This document shows, in pieces, positions 9,523 to 18,078 of a stretch of DNA of 64,000 nt (within the stretch, counting starts at the first letter, position 1; the number at the start of each line of letters is the position of its first letter). Position numbers and translations under genes: made by a program. Where the stretch lies: NCBI RefSeq assembly GCF_000020785.1, contig NC_011126.1, forward strand, positions 1,178,001 through 1,242,000, in the 5' to 3' direction. Origin of the DNA: Hydrogenobaculum sp. Y04AAS1 (GTDB lineage Bacteria; Aquificota; Aquificia; Aquificales; Aquificaceae). Under the pieces are notes generated by a model. The model saw nothing but the letters and a program-made list of their open reading frames with translations, ran no database searches and had not been told where the DNA came from.

Positions 9523-9996
9523 ATGAAAGATGTGTTTGTGTTGAGAGAAGAGCTCTCTAAAAAAAGAGGCCTAAGTAAGGGTGATGTCCTTAATCAAGAT
9601 GGTGCGCCTTTATCTAAATCCACTCACGACAAGTCTGCCACGCAATATGTAAAACGCGGACGCTACCGCTCTGGTTTTACCCTTATCGAGCTTTTGGTGG
9701 TTATAGCCATCATTGCTATCTTGGCAGCGATAGCAATACCCCAGTACATTCAATATATGCATAATGCCGCTTCTGGTGCTGCTTTAGCAGATGCAAGACA
9801 ATGTCTTGATGAAGTAACAGCTCAAAGTACAGCAGCAGCTGCTCTTGGAGCAAGCAACACTATAGATCCTGCTATATCAGCAGCTTGTCCTACTATATCA
9901 AGCACTGCTTGTACTTGTGTAGTTGTAAAAGGTATAGCTACAGGTACTGGTATATGTACGTCTAATACTAATGGTGCTGGTTGTACATCAATTTAA
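9523..9996 (+). CDS. pilA: Type IV major prepilin-like protein with extended leader
   Basis: 157 aa. The prepilin signature G-FTLIELLVVIAIIAILAAIAIPQY is present (cleavage after Gly at about residue 51), with Phe+1 and Glu+5 intact. The mature pilin is about 106 aa, short, with Ala/Ser/Thr-rich body and cysteines near the end (CPTISSTACTC, GTGICTSN, GAGC). The leader is unusually long. The strong AAGGAGGTG ribosome-binding site just before the ATG fixes the start. Part of the leader is an antisense copy of the repeat family described under findings. A terminator-like hairpin follows, then the giant glycosyltransferase. Confidence 0.88.
   Translation: MKDVFVLREELSKKRGLSKGDVLNQDGAPLSKSTHDKSATQYVKRGRYRSGFTLIELLVVIAIIAILAAIAIPQYIQYMHNAASGAALADARQCLDEVTAQSTAAAALGASNTIDPAISAACPTISSTACTCVVVKGIATGTGICTSNTNGAGCTSI
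9629..9672 (-). repeat. Divergent antisense copy of the coding-region repeat, in the prepilin leader
   Basis: Read on the minus strand it begins AGAGCG-GTAGCGTC-CGCG-TTT and continues to CGTGGCAGACTTGTC, the complement of the GACAAGT.TGCCACG module of the 44 kb array. The stem is GCGG/CCGC. It supplies codons of the prepilin leader in the antisense direction. The 3' limit is unclear. Confidence 0.6.
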
Positions 9997-10013
9997 CAAT
10001 TTTCTTATTTTTC

Positions 10014-10030
10014 TCCCCCTTCTTGGGGGA
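10014..10030 (+). terminator. Hairpin after prepilin
   Basis: TCCCCC-TTCTT-GGGGGA, a 6-bp stem followed by TTTATAAT, 17 bases after the prepilin stop. It probably attenuates rather than fully separates transcription of the next gene. Confidence 0.6.
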
Positions 10031-10044
10031 TTTATAATATATAG

Positions 10045-13000
10045 ATGAAAATATCAAAATCTTTAGTAAAACAAAATATAAAAAAATATGATTATAGTGG
10101 TTTAGAAAAAGATAAATATTATATATCCTATCTTGATATAGATAAGCCAAATATAGTTTATGCAAATATAAAAATACCACCATCTAAGATATATAAAAAA
10201 GGCGTTGATCTCAGCGGTAAGAAATTGTTGATAATAACAGCTTTTGCACTTGGGGATAGTATACATTTTTTACCTGTTTTAAAAGCTATAAAAAGAGCTT
10301 ACAAAGATGTATATATAGGCTATGAACATAAAAAAGATAATAAGCTTTTAATAGATAATCCATATAGAGCGATGGGATCGCATTTTACTTCGGGGGTTGA
10401 CGAAGGGACAGGCATATACGAGGTAAGAAATGCTTTGCACACTATAGATGAGCTTGTGCCAAACCCTATAGATATAGATGTATTAGATAGGTTTGATTAT
10501 GTATTTGATCTGACAGCTCATGTGGCTACTGTTGGTTTTGACAATCAATTTGTGCCAGATTATTTGGCTTCACTTTTTGATGAAAAAGTATTTGGCTTTT
10601 ATGAAAAGGATAAAAAACCAGATATTACACTTTCTAATGATCCAGAGGTTAAAACAAGTATACATAAAATAAAAAGGTTTATATCCCTTGGAAGACCCCT
10701 TTTAGGGCTTCATTTCGAAGCAAGCTCTATCCATAGAAGGATACCCCCAGACGTTTTGGATATCGTACTAAACTATGCAAAAGATAAATACACTATAGTT
10801 TGCGCCTATACAGATTTAGCTAAAGACCTTGCCAAAGAGTATTTTGAAAAATACCCTTTTATAGTAGATGTATCATCTTATGTAAAAGATATAGAGTATC
10901 TTTCTCATTATGTAAGTATTTTAGATATTTTAATAAGCGCTGAAACATCGGTAGCTCACATAGGGGTGGCTCTTGGTGTGCCTACTCTTGTTGTGCTTGG
11001 GCCTGGTTCTTTTGAGGCTGTTTATGATTACAAGCTATTTTATATAAAGGGAGTAAATGCAAGATATGTAGGTACAAAATGCTCAAGTCCCTGTAGGATA
11101 CACGCTTTATCAGAACCATGCCCCGAGGCAAAACTTTTAAAAGACCTAAAAAAACAAGACGACGATTATTCCCCTTGTTTTAAATTTATAGATAGAATTG
11201 AGCTTTTAGAAACATTTAAATCTTTGGAACACCTTGTAAAAAATGCCGATATAGAAAAAGAAGATAAAATTGATAATTTTGAAGAGCTTTACAGCTATTA
11301 TTATAAAACCAAGCTTGTAAACGATTATATAGGAAGAGCTTATCTTTATTTTCATAAATATAGACATAGTTTATTTTATTTTATACAAGAATTTGCAAGA
11401 AAAAATAAAAATGTAAAGATAGAAGGCTACGATAAAGCCCTTTACGAAGAGGTTTTAAAAGATTTAGATATAACAATAGATGATAATGCTTTAAATATTA
11501 TAATAACAGATGGGTTTTATAAAAATATAGATTTTAAAAGCTTAAAAAATAAAAAAGCCATCATTGTTTTTGCCAACAAAAATAGGCTTTATAACTTCGT
11601 TAAAAAAGGTCTTGATATCTTTGATTTGGGTGTGATTAAGCAAAATGTGTATGAATATACAAAAGATGAGCTTGTATCTATATTATCAAATTATTTTGAT
11701 AATTTCCAAGTTTACGAGACACCAGCTACTTACTACGAGTATGAAAGTGTTTTTGGTAAATCAAACTCCCTTGATAATCAACTAGCTCACAACACATTTT
11801 TAAGAAATTCCATAAACTCCCTTCAAGGGGCTTTTTTAATAGCCGTTATAAACGATAATATAAACCTAAGACATCATCTTGATGTTTTTAGTTCGATGCA
11901 GTATTATTATCTAATCTCAGATAAGTATAAAGAAATCAGTTTTTATACCAAAAGCTCAAAAACTTCTGATTTTGATATTGTAGAGCTAAGAGCGTTAACA
12001 ACGCATTTTACTTCGGGGCAAGACAAAAACAGCATATACGATTTAAGAAATAAAGAGAAGGCTTATAAAGGAAATAAAGGTAAGGTTTTCTTATCCTTTG
12101 AAAAAGAACATTTATACGATTTTTACAACGTATTTAAAGAACTAGGATTTTCTATATATACGGCTTTTGTTCCTGAGACTGAATACGCCTCTAAGAAAGA
12201 TATACTTCTTCAAACGCTTTCAAATATAGGTATTGATATAGTTTTTTCAGATTTTAAAAACCTAAAACAAAAATCATATTTAAACTATATAGGTTCTAAA
12301 ATAGTTTTTATAGATAAAGATACCACATATGAGGATCTTATAAATCAATTTAAAGATAAAAAAGATAAGAATGAAGATATATTAGATAAATTAAGCGATA
12401 TATTTGGTAAGTTTTCCCCATTAAAAACCGTTTATATATCAAACGACGAGAGGATAGTGGATTTTTTAAAAGAAAGATCTTTAGATGCAAGATATTTTTA
12501 TGGGTATTTTGTGGATTATAATACTAAAGATATAAATAATAACTCATCTGATATTGTATTTTTATCAGAATGTTCCATTCATAAAACCTATGCTGATAAT
12601 AATATTACAGAATTTTTTATTAAAAAGCTATCAAACTTTAGGACGTCTTTAAAAGCTTTGAAAGAAGATATAGCATTAGAGGATATAAGGGAGTATTTTT
12701 ACGATTATATCTATATGGGGGCTTATGCGTGTAAATACAACGATAGCACCATTAAACATATAGGTACTTTGGAGTTTGACGATGAGATGGTCTTTAGAGT
12801 GGCCCTTTCTACTATTGCAAAAACAAGAGATTTTCCTATAATAGTGCATCCAAAAGATATAAAATATATATTCAACGGAAAAAATATAATACTTGGTCTA
12901 AGCGATATTGTATCAAACACCTTAAATAAAAGATTTTTTGAGGCTTTTAACAAAAAAACGATGTTTATAACAGATTATAAGCCAATATTAGAGGATATGT

Positions 13001-13164
13001 TTGGGAAATATGGGGAGTACATAAGTGGATTCTCAATAGAGGATATGGTAGAAAAAGCAAGGTATTTTAAAGAAAACAAAGATGAGGCAAAAGAGATTGT
13101 ATCTTATATAAGAAAAAATATAGAAGAGTTTGAACTTAAAAAAATACTAAAGAATATAGTTTAG
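10045..13164 (+). CDS. Large multi-domain glycosyltransferase (GT9-like plus CgeB-like)
   Basis: 1039 aa. Residues about 50-400 are GT9/heptosyltransferase-like: KKLLIITAFALGDSIHFLPVLKA at the front, GLHFEASS in the middle, and the donor-site segment SAETSVAHIGVALGVPTLVVLGP. A cysteine-rich patch (CSSPCRIH, EPCPEAK) follows. The last 250 residues resemble CgeB-type glycosyltransferases (KRFFEAFNKKTMFITDYKPILEDMFG). The middle is unassigned. Residues 108-133 and 649-673 are in-frame repeat copies. Position right after the prepilin suggests a role in pilin or surface glycosylation, but that is inference. The stop codon lies within the direct repeat flanking the TnpB element. Confidence 0.75.
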   Translation: MKISKSLVKQNIKKYDYSGLEKDKYYISYLDIDKPNIVYANIKIPPSKIYKKGVDLSGKKLLIITAFALGDSIHFLPVLKAIKRAYKDVYIGYEHKKDNKLLIDNPYRAMGSHFTSGVDEGTGIYEVRNALHTIDELVPNPIDIDVLDRFDYVFDLTAHVATVGFDNQFVPDYLASLFDEKVFGFYEKDKKPDITLSNDPEVKTSIHKIKRFISLGRPLLGLHFEASSIHRRIPPDVLDIVLNYAKDKYTIVCAYTDLAKDLAKEYFEKYPFIVDVSSYVKDIEYLSHYVSILDILISAETSVAHIGVALGVPTLVVLGPGSFEAVYDYKLFYIKGVNARYVGTKCSSPCRIHALSEPCPEAKLLKDLKKQDDDYSPCFKFIDRIELLETFKSLEHLVKNADIEKEDKIDNFEELYSYYYKTKLVNDYIGRAYLYFHKYRHSLFYFIQEFARKNKNVKIEGYDKALYEEVLKDLDITIDDNALNIIITDGFYKNIDFKSLKNKKAIIVFANKNRLYNFVKKGLDIFDLGVIKQNVYEYTKDELVSILSNYFDNFQVYETPATYYEYESVFGKSNSLDNQLAHNTFLRNSINSLQGAFLIAVINDNINLRHHLDVFSSMQYYYLISDKYKEISFYTKSSKTSDFDIVELRALTTHFTSGQDKNSIYDLRNKEKAYKGNKGKVFLSFEKEHLYDFYNVFKELGFSIYTAFVPETEYASKKDILLQTLSNIGIDIVFSDFKNLKQKSYLNYIGSKIVFIDKDTTYEDLINQFKDKKDKNEDILDKLSDIFGKFSPLKTVYISNDERIVDFLKERSLDARYFYGYFVDYNTKDINNNSSDIVFLSECSIHKTYADNNITEFFIKKLSNFRTSLKALKEDIALEDIREYFYDYIYMGAYACKYNDSTIKHIGTLEFDDEMVFRVALSTIAKTRDFPIIVHPKDIKYIFNGKNIILGLSDIVSNTLNKRFFEAFNKKTMFITDYKPILEDMFGKYGEYISGFSIEDMVEKARYFKENKDEAKEIVSYIRKNIEEFELKKILKNIV
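10366..10443 (+). repeat. In-frame repeat copy 1 in the glycosyltransferase
   Basis: 78 bp from AGAGCG to CACACT, coding residues 108-133 (RAMGSHFTSG...NALHT). Head hairpin GCGAT-GGG-ATCGC. The tail matches the partial unit at 43911-43946 almost base for base (ATATACGAGGTAAGAAATGCT). Confidence 0.85.
11989..12063 (+). repeat. In-frame repeat copy 2 in the glycosyltransferase
   Basis: 75 bp coding residues 649-673 (RALTTHFTSGQDKNS...). Head hairpin GCGTT-AAC-AACGC, then CATTTTACTTCGGGG shared with copy 1, and a decayed tail. Compared with copy 1 it is one codon shorter. Confidence 0.83.
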
Positions 13165-13183
13165 ATAAGGCTGTTCTAAATTT

Positions 13184-13201
13184 ACTCTACTCACGTAGAG
13201 T
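13184..13201 (-). ncRNA. Right-end hairpin; possible 3' part of a TnpB guide (omega) RNA
   Basis: ACTCTAC-TCAC-GTAGAGT is a perfect 7-bp stem 14 bases beyond the tnpB stop, between tnpB and the element end. In TnpB loci the guide RNA is made from the 3' end of tnpB and the right end, with the guide running into flanking DNA. The G+C-richer last 150 bases of tnpB fit such a dual role. The RNA itself is inferred. Confidence 0.4.
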
Positions 13202-13214
13202 CCGTCCCACCAGC

Positions 13215-14720
13215 CTAATGTGGAACTAACCTACTTGCTACCCTCTCCACGTTCCCTGAGACTAGTATAGTCTTTAAGGAAGAGTACTCCCTATTAAAAG
13301 GTTTCCCCAGGATCGGGATCACAAGAGCTACTCTCAAAACTTGCCAAGCTTTGTTAGTCTGTTCGAGATTCCTTCCATTGGCTCCCTTACAGAAACTTGG
13401 CTCGCTTTGAAAGCTTTGTATAGATTTAATGTCTCCTATTATTTTTCTCAATTCTTGTTTTAACGGTTTTTGTTTGTACTTATTCTTTTCTTGTTTTATG
13501 GATTCTTTAAGTTCTTGTATTTTATTGTTTAGTTTTTCTATTGCATAGTTTATGTATTCTTTATCCTCTAATAGCTTCCTATAATTTACAGGTATCCTTT
13601 CTTTAAATCCCATAGCCCTTCTAGCAATAACGTAAGCTCCTGCAATATCTTTGTCTATGTTAAGTATAGGTGCATATTTTAAGGCTCCTATAACAGAAGT
13701 ATAAGCAGGATTTACCTTTATTATTTCAACACATTTTTGATGAGCTATAGCTTCTATTTTAGATAATAAAGATTTATAGTTCCACTTACTTAGTCTTTTC
13801 CTAAGCTTTGCCTTACCGTCTCCTCTATAGCCTTTATTAACTTTGTTTAGATTTTCTATAGCTATAGCCTTTTGCTTTTCTATAGCTGTATTTACGATTT
13901 TATGAGCTAATATCCATTCTTCATATTCTCTTCTTTCTTTCTCATATAATAAAAAGTTATGTAGTTCATGTCTTTCATAACTTATTAAATTACCATCCTT
14001 ACTTATTTCGGCTAAAGCTAAATGCAAAGGACTTGCATTTGTATCTATACCTATGACCCCGTTATTCTTAGTAATATATGTACTTGGTACTGGAAAGTCA
14101 AAGGTAACATAGCCATATATATCGTTTCCTCTTATTTTTAACTCCACTGTATAAGGAAAGTATCTTTTGTTTTCCCATAAATCGTTTAGCATAGCTAAAA
14201 ATACAGCCCATTTATCATTTTTACTACTTATTTGCCTTTTAACTTTTAACCATATCCATTTACGTGGTTGTATATTTACTCTTAAATATAGTTCATCATT
14301 TTTCTTTTCAAAACGTAATAGTCTGTTGCCTTTATCTGTGTTGTTAGCAGTTCCTATGCTAATTAGATTATACTTCCTGTTTTGTCTCCATTGTTCTTTT
14401 AGTTTTTCTCTTTGTTTTCCTTGTAAATGGCTTTTGCACAATTTTTCAAATATTTCTCTGTTTCCAAATACAATGGTTTCATGTTCTTTGTTAATTGATT
14501 TTGCTTTATTTATTGCACTAGGTATATACCTTGTTGGTAAACTTGGAAATTTCTCTCTAATCAAATGGTATATATCTTTATCTGTATAGCCTTCTCTTAT
14601 CCTGTTATATGCATATCTAACAGCTGATGATTGGAGTTTCATTAGGTTTTTCAATATCTCTAAGTCTTCTTTACTATTTTCAATAAGCTTGAATCTTAAT
14701 GTTATATACATAGTTATCAA
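13215..14720 (-). CDS. tnpB: TnpB-like RuvC nuclease (IS200/IS605 OrfB-related)
   Basis: 501 aa. RuvC-type catalytic acids are visible: GVIGIDTNASP (Asp226), KAIAIENLNK (Glu289) and NIDKDIAGAYVIARRAMGF (Asp356/358). The segment VNPAYTSVIGALKYA stands where TnpB normally has its CxxC zinc ribbon; no such cysteine pairs are present, as in the TnpB-related subgroup with PAYTS motifs. The last 60 residues look like translated non-coding sequence. TnpB proteins are RNA-guided DNA nucleases encoded by transposons. No companion Y1 transposase is present. Confidence 0.85.
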   Translation of the reverse strand: MITMYITLRFKLIENSKEDLEILKNLMKLQSSAVRYAYNRIREGYTDKDIYHLIREKFPSLPTRYIPSAINKAKSINKEHETIVFGNREIFEKLCKSHLQGKQREKLKEQWRQNRKYNLISIGTANNTDKGNRLLRFEKKNDELYLRVNIQPRKWIWLKVKRQISSKNDKWAVFLAMLNDLWENKRYFPYTVELKIRGNDIYGYVTFDFPVPSTYITKNNGVIGIDTNASPLHLALAEISKDGNLISYERHELHNFLLYEKERREYEEWILAHKIVNTAIEKQKAIAIENLNKVNKGYRGDGKAKLRKRLSKWNYKSLLSKIEAIAHQKCVEIIKVNPAYTSVIGALKYAPILNIDKDIAGAYVIARRAMGFKERIPVNYRKLLEDKEYINYAIEKLNNKIQELKESIKQEKNKYKQKPLKQELRKIIGDIKSIQSFQSEPSFCKGANGRNLEQTNKAWQVLRVALVIPILGKPFNREYSSLKTILVSGNVERVASRLVPH

Positions 14721-14791
14721 TATAACATATAAGTTGATTTTTATCTCTGATTCATATTAGAGATTGATTTTTATAACAGCCTAAGTTTAGA

Positions 14792-14819
14792 TTGACAAAG
14801 TAAAGAAGAATTTTATATT
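14792..14819 (+). promoter_or_regulatory. Sigma-70-type promoter, probably giving a leaderless mRNA
   Basis: TTGACA (14792-14797), 16 bases, TATATT (14814-14819). Transcription should begin near 14826, which is the A of the next gene's ATG. No Shine-Dalgarno sequence precedes that ATG. The first T of the -35 box is the last base of the right direct repeat of the TnpB element. Confidence 0.6.
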
Positions 14820-14825
14820 CTTATT

Positions 14826-15167
14826 ATGGTTTTACCTTTAGAAATTTATGAATTTTTAGAAGAAGAGGTTGGTAAGGAAAAAGCTAAAAAAATTGTTAGC
14901 ACAATAGAAATTTTAGTAAATCAAGAAAAAGATATTATTAAATCTCAATTAAAACAAGAGCTTTCAAATGAATTGATAACGAAAGGAGAATTTTATTCAG
15001 AAACAAAAAGAATAGAAGATACTTTAAGAGTGGAAATTAAACGTGTAGAAGATAGAATTGATACTGTAATAGATAGAATTAGTACATTGGAGAAACTTTT
15101 CTTTGTATTGTTTGGAGGACTTTTGCTTCCAATGATGTTAATACTTATAAAGTTATACATAAAGTAG
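14826..15167 (+). CDS. Small coiled-coil protein with C-terminal membrane anchor
   Basis: 113 aa. A charged N-terminal region with heptad-like helices (about residues 25-88, KRIEDTLRVEIKRVEDRID) is followed by one hydrophobic helix (LFFVLFGGLLLPMMLILIKLY). The layout matches DUF1640/CCDC90-like proteins, whose function in bacteria is not established. Start chosen as the first ATG, apparently leaderless. Confidence 0.7.
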   Translation: MVLPLEIYEFLEEEVGKEKAKKIVSTIEILVNQEKDIIKSQLKQELSNELITKGEFYSETKRIEDTLRVEIKRVEDRIDTVIDRISTLEKLFFVLFGGLLLPMMLILIKLYIK

Positions 15168-15195
15168 TTTTTATAAGTATATTTAGGAGGTTTTT

Positions 15196-16098
15196 ATGAA
15201 GATAGCGTTTTCTGGGCTTGGGAGAATGGGTATTGGCCTTTCAAGAAGGTTAAAAGAAAAAGGACATGAAGTTTTTGGGTTTGATAGAAACCAGCACTGT
15301 ACAAAAGAGGCATCTTCTTATGGGGTAAAGTGTTTTGGCACTTACAAAGAGATGTTTGAGGCTTTTGAAGGTGATAGAAGAGTTTTATGGATAATGGTCC
15401 CTCAAAGTGCTGTGGATGATGTTATAAACGAAGCTTTACCTTATTTAAAAGAGGGTGATCTTATAATAGATGGTGGAAACTCTTATTACAAAGATTCTAT
15501 AAGAAGATATAACACTCTAAAAGAAAAATCTATAAAATTTTTAGATGTAGGGACATCTGGGGGTGTTTGGGGTTATGAAAGGGGTTTTTCTTTGATGGTG
15601 GGAGGAGATAAAGAGGATTTTTATTTTATAAGCCCAATACTCAAAGATTTGGCAAATGAGGGTGTTGGTTTTGGATATATGGGTGGGCCTGGTATGGGAC
15701 ACTTTGTTAAGATGGTACATAATGCCGTTGAATACGGGATGATGGAAAGTATAGCAGAGGGGCTTGATCTTATAAAAACATCAAAACCAGAGGTAGATTT
15801 AAAAGAAGCTGTAAGAGTGTGGACAAAAGGAAGCGTTGTGGCTTCTTGGCTTATGGATTTAACTTACAAAGCTTTATGTGATTTTGGGCTTTTAGAAGAG
15901 ATAAAGCCTTACGTAGAAGATACCGGTGAAGGAAGATGGAGTGTATTAGAGGCTGTAAATGAAGGAGTAGCTATGCCATCTATATCTAACGCTCTTTTTA
16001 TGAGATTTAGATCAAGAGAACAAGAAAGCTTTAGAGATAGGGTCTTAGCAGCCTTAAGATACGAGTTTGGCCAACATAAGTTTAAGAAAGATGAATAA
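15196..16098 (+). CDS. gnd: 6-phosphogluconate dehydrogenase, short form
   Basis: 300 aa, the length of the short, often NAD-dependent 6PGDH group. The Rossmann start is FSGLGRMGIGLSRRL; IDGGNSYYKDSIRR and DVGTSGGVWGYERG, GGPGMGHFVKMVHN carry substrate and catalytic residues (Lys and Asn of the KMVHN motif). It oxidatively decarboxylates 6-phosphogluconate to ribulose 5-phosphate. AGGAGG precedes the ATG. Its end overlaps zwf by 8 bases. Confidence 0.95.
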   Translation: MKIAFSGLGRMGIGLSRRLKEKGHEVFGFDRNQHCTKEASSYGVKCFGTYKEMFEAFEGDRRVLWIMVPQSAVDDVINEALPYLKEGDLIIDGGNSYYKDSIRRYNTLKEKSIKFLDVGTSGGVWGYERGFSLMVGGDKEDFYFISPILKDLANEGVGFGYMGGPGMGHFVKMVHNAVEYGMMESIAEGLDLIKTSKPEVDLKEAVRVWTKGSVVASWLMDLTYKALCDFGLLEEIKPYVEDTGEGRWSVLEAVNEGVAMPSISNALFMRFRSREQESFRDRVLAALRYEFGQHKFKKDE

Positions 16099-17434
16099 CT
16101 TTGTTTTTGTTTTATTTGGTGGAAACGGCGATTTAGCTTGGAAAAAAATACATCCAAGCCTTGCAAAACTCCTTAAAGAAGGTAAAATTTCACCAAAAAA
16201 GATTATATCTTGCTCAAGAGAATCTAGTAGAGATGAGTTTATACCAAAGATAAAGTCTTTGTTTGGTGAGGAGTACGCATCCGTTTGTGATTATATAAAT
16301 GTAGATGTTACAAACCCAAAAGATTTTAATTTTATTAAAAGCATAGAAAAAGATGAGATTATATTTTATCTTTCTATACCACCAAACCTTTTTGAAAGTG
16401 CTATAAAAAATATAGGCCATGTACTTCTTGATATGACAAACAAAAGAAAAATTGTGATAGAAAAACCCTTTGGATACGATTTGGAATCTGCTAAACGTTT
16501 AAACAACCTTCTTCATACGTTTTTCCTAGAAAAAGAAATATATAGGATAGATCACTTTTTAGGTAAAGAGGCTGTTCAAAATATATTTAGTTTTAGATTT
16601 GCAAACTATATATTTGAAGGTATTTGGAATAAAAACTTTATAGACCATGTTCAGATATCTGCTTTGGAAGATATTGGTATAGAAGGAAGAAGTGCTTATT
16701 ACGACAAGTTTGGGGCTTTTAAAGATATGATACAAAACCATCTTACCCAGATGGCAACCTTTATAGCTATGGAACCCCCTTGTTGTATAGATGCAGAAGA
16801 GATAAGAAATGAAAAGGTAAAAGTTTTAAAATCCATAAGACCACCAGGTATTGAGGGTGTAGTGCTTGGAAGATATGAAGGTTATACGATGGAACCTGGT
16901 GTAAAACCAGGCTCAAAAACTGAGACATATGCTGCTATAAAGCTTTATATAGATAACTTAAGATGGCACGGGGTACCCTTTTATCTTAGAACTGGCAAAA
17001 AGTTAAAAACAAAAGCCACTCAAATAGTGATAGTGCTTAAAAAAATGCCCACATCCTTTGCTAAACTTATAGGTTGTGAGCCAAGGGAAAATAAGATAGT
17101 TATAAAAATCTCACCTTTCACAAATATAGAGCTTCGTCTTGAGATAAGAGCCCCAAACTCGGAATTTTTATCTTGTCCTTTGGAAGTGTCTATGGGTATG
17201 GAAAATAACACCTCTTCAGAGGCATATGAGACCCTTCTTCTTGATATAATAAACTCAAATCAAACTTTATTTTTAAGAGAAGACGAAGTAGAGATTGCAT
17301 GGGCACTTTATCAACCGCTTTTAGATATATGGCAAGAAAAAAAGGATGTAGAGCTTTACGAAGTGGGCTCTTACGGACCAAAATCTGCTGATATGCTTAT
17401 AAACAAAGATAATAGACAATGGTATATCTTTTAG
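16091..17434 (+). CDS. zwf: Glucose-6-phosphate 1-dehydrogenase
   Basis: 447 aa from the ATG at 16091, which overlaps the gnd stop (ATGAATAA); the longer frame from 16067 would prefix eight unrelated residues. FGGNGDLAWKKIHPSL is the nucleotide-binding motif, RIDHFLGKEAVQN the active-site signature with the catalytic His pair region. Converts glucose 6-phosphate to 6-phosphogluconolactone. Sits between gnd and pgl. Confidence 0.95.
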   Translation: MNNFVFVLFGGNGDLAWKKIHPSLAKLLKEGKISPKKIISCSRESSRDEFIPKIKSLFGEEYASVCDYINVDVTNPKDFNFIKSIEKDEIIFYLSIPPNLFESAIKNIGHVLLDMTNKRKIVIEKPFGYDLESAKRLNNLLHTFFLEKEIYRIDHFLGKEAVQNIFSFRFANYIFEGIWNKNFIDHVQISALEDIGIEGRSAYYDKFGAFKDMIQNHLTQMATFIAMEPPCCIDAEEIRNEKVKVLKSIRPPGIEGVVLGRYEGYTMEPGVKPGSKTETYAAIKLYIDNLRWHGVPFYLRTGKKLKTKATQIVIVLKKMPTSFAKLIGCEPRENKIVIKISPFTNIELRLEIRAPNSEFLSCPLEVSMGMENNTSSEAYETLLLDIINSNQTLFLREDEVEIAWALYQPLLDIWQEKKDVELYEVGSYGPKSADMLINKDNRQWYIF

Positions 17435-18066
17435 ATTTTATAAAAGTTTATGATTTTGATTCGCTTGAGTCTTCGTCTTATTTTTTACTTAGATTTTTCC
17501 TAAAAGCCAAAAAAATAAAACTAAACATAGCTTTAGCTGGTGGTAGCACACCTTTATATTTGTATGAGCTTATGTCAAATTACAAATTTCCCAATTTTAA
17601 ATTTTTTCTTACAGATGAGCGCTACGTTCCAAACAATCATAAAGAGAGCAACTATCACAACATATCAAAATTTTTAAATATAGAACCCGTTTATAAATCT
17701 GGTGATATTGAAAAAGATTGTGAAATATTTTCAAACATTATCAATAAAAACCCAATACACATAACTTTGCTTGGTATAGGAGAAGATGGTCACAGCGCTT
17801 CTATTTTCCCAGATAAACGTATGCTAAAATCCTGTGAAAACACGCTAATAAGTGTAGGTCCAAACGACATACTTCGTATATCTTTAAACTATAAAGCTTT
17901 ATCAAACTCAAGGCTTATATTTTTTGTATCAAAATCAAAAAAATCTGTGGTTTCAAGGCTTTTAAAAGAAAAAGATACAGTCGCAAACGAGTTTATATCA
18001 AATAACAATTGTAAAAAACCCATACTTGTGTCTGATGGAATGAGTGGTCTATTCAATCCTTTTTAA
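17419..18066 (+). CDS. pgl: 6-phosphogluconolactonase
   Basis: 215 aa. LALAGGSTPLYLYEL-like opening (ALAGGSTP), FFLTDERYVPNNHKESNYHN and LLGIGEDGHSASIFP are DevB/Pgl signatures. It overlaps the zwf 3' end by 16 bases and completes the oxidative pentose-phosphate branch in one operon, likely an NAD(P)H and pentose source from stored hexose. Confidence 0.93.
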   Translation: MVYLLDFIKVYDFDSLESSSYFLLRFFLKAKKIKLNIALAGGSTPLYLYELMSNYKFPNFKFFLTDERYVPNNHKESNYHNISKFLNIEPVYKSGDIEKDCEIFSNIINKNPIHITLLGIGEDGHSASIFPDKRMLKSCENTLISVGPNDILRISLNYKALSNSRLIFFVSKSKKSVVSRLLKEKDTVANEFISNNNCKKPILVSDGMSGLFNPF

Positions 18067-18078
18067 ACTAAGTACCTC

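Larger units (their letters stand above)
13158..14792. mobile_element. TnpB-carrying element with inverted ends and 9-bp direct repeat
   Basis: The element itself spans 13167-14783. Its ends are inverted: AAGGCTGTTCTAAA on the left and, on the other strand at the right, TAGGCTGTTATAAA. Outside both ends stands AGTTTAGAT (13158-13166 and 14784-14792), as a target duplication would. Hairpins lie near both ends (13184-13201; ATCTCT...AGAGAT at about 14742-14763). It contains only the tnpB-like gene; no TnpA-type Y1 transposase or DDE transposase is present, so it is probably non-autonomous. Confidence 0.7.
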
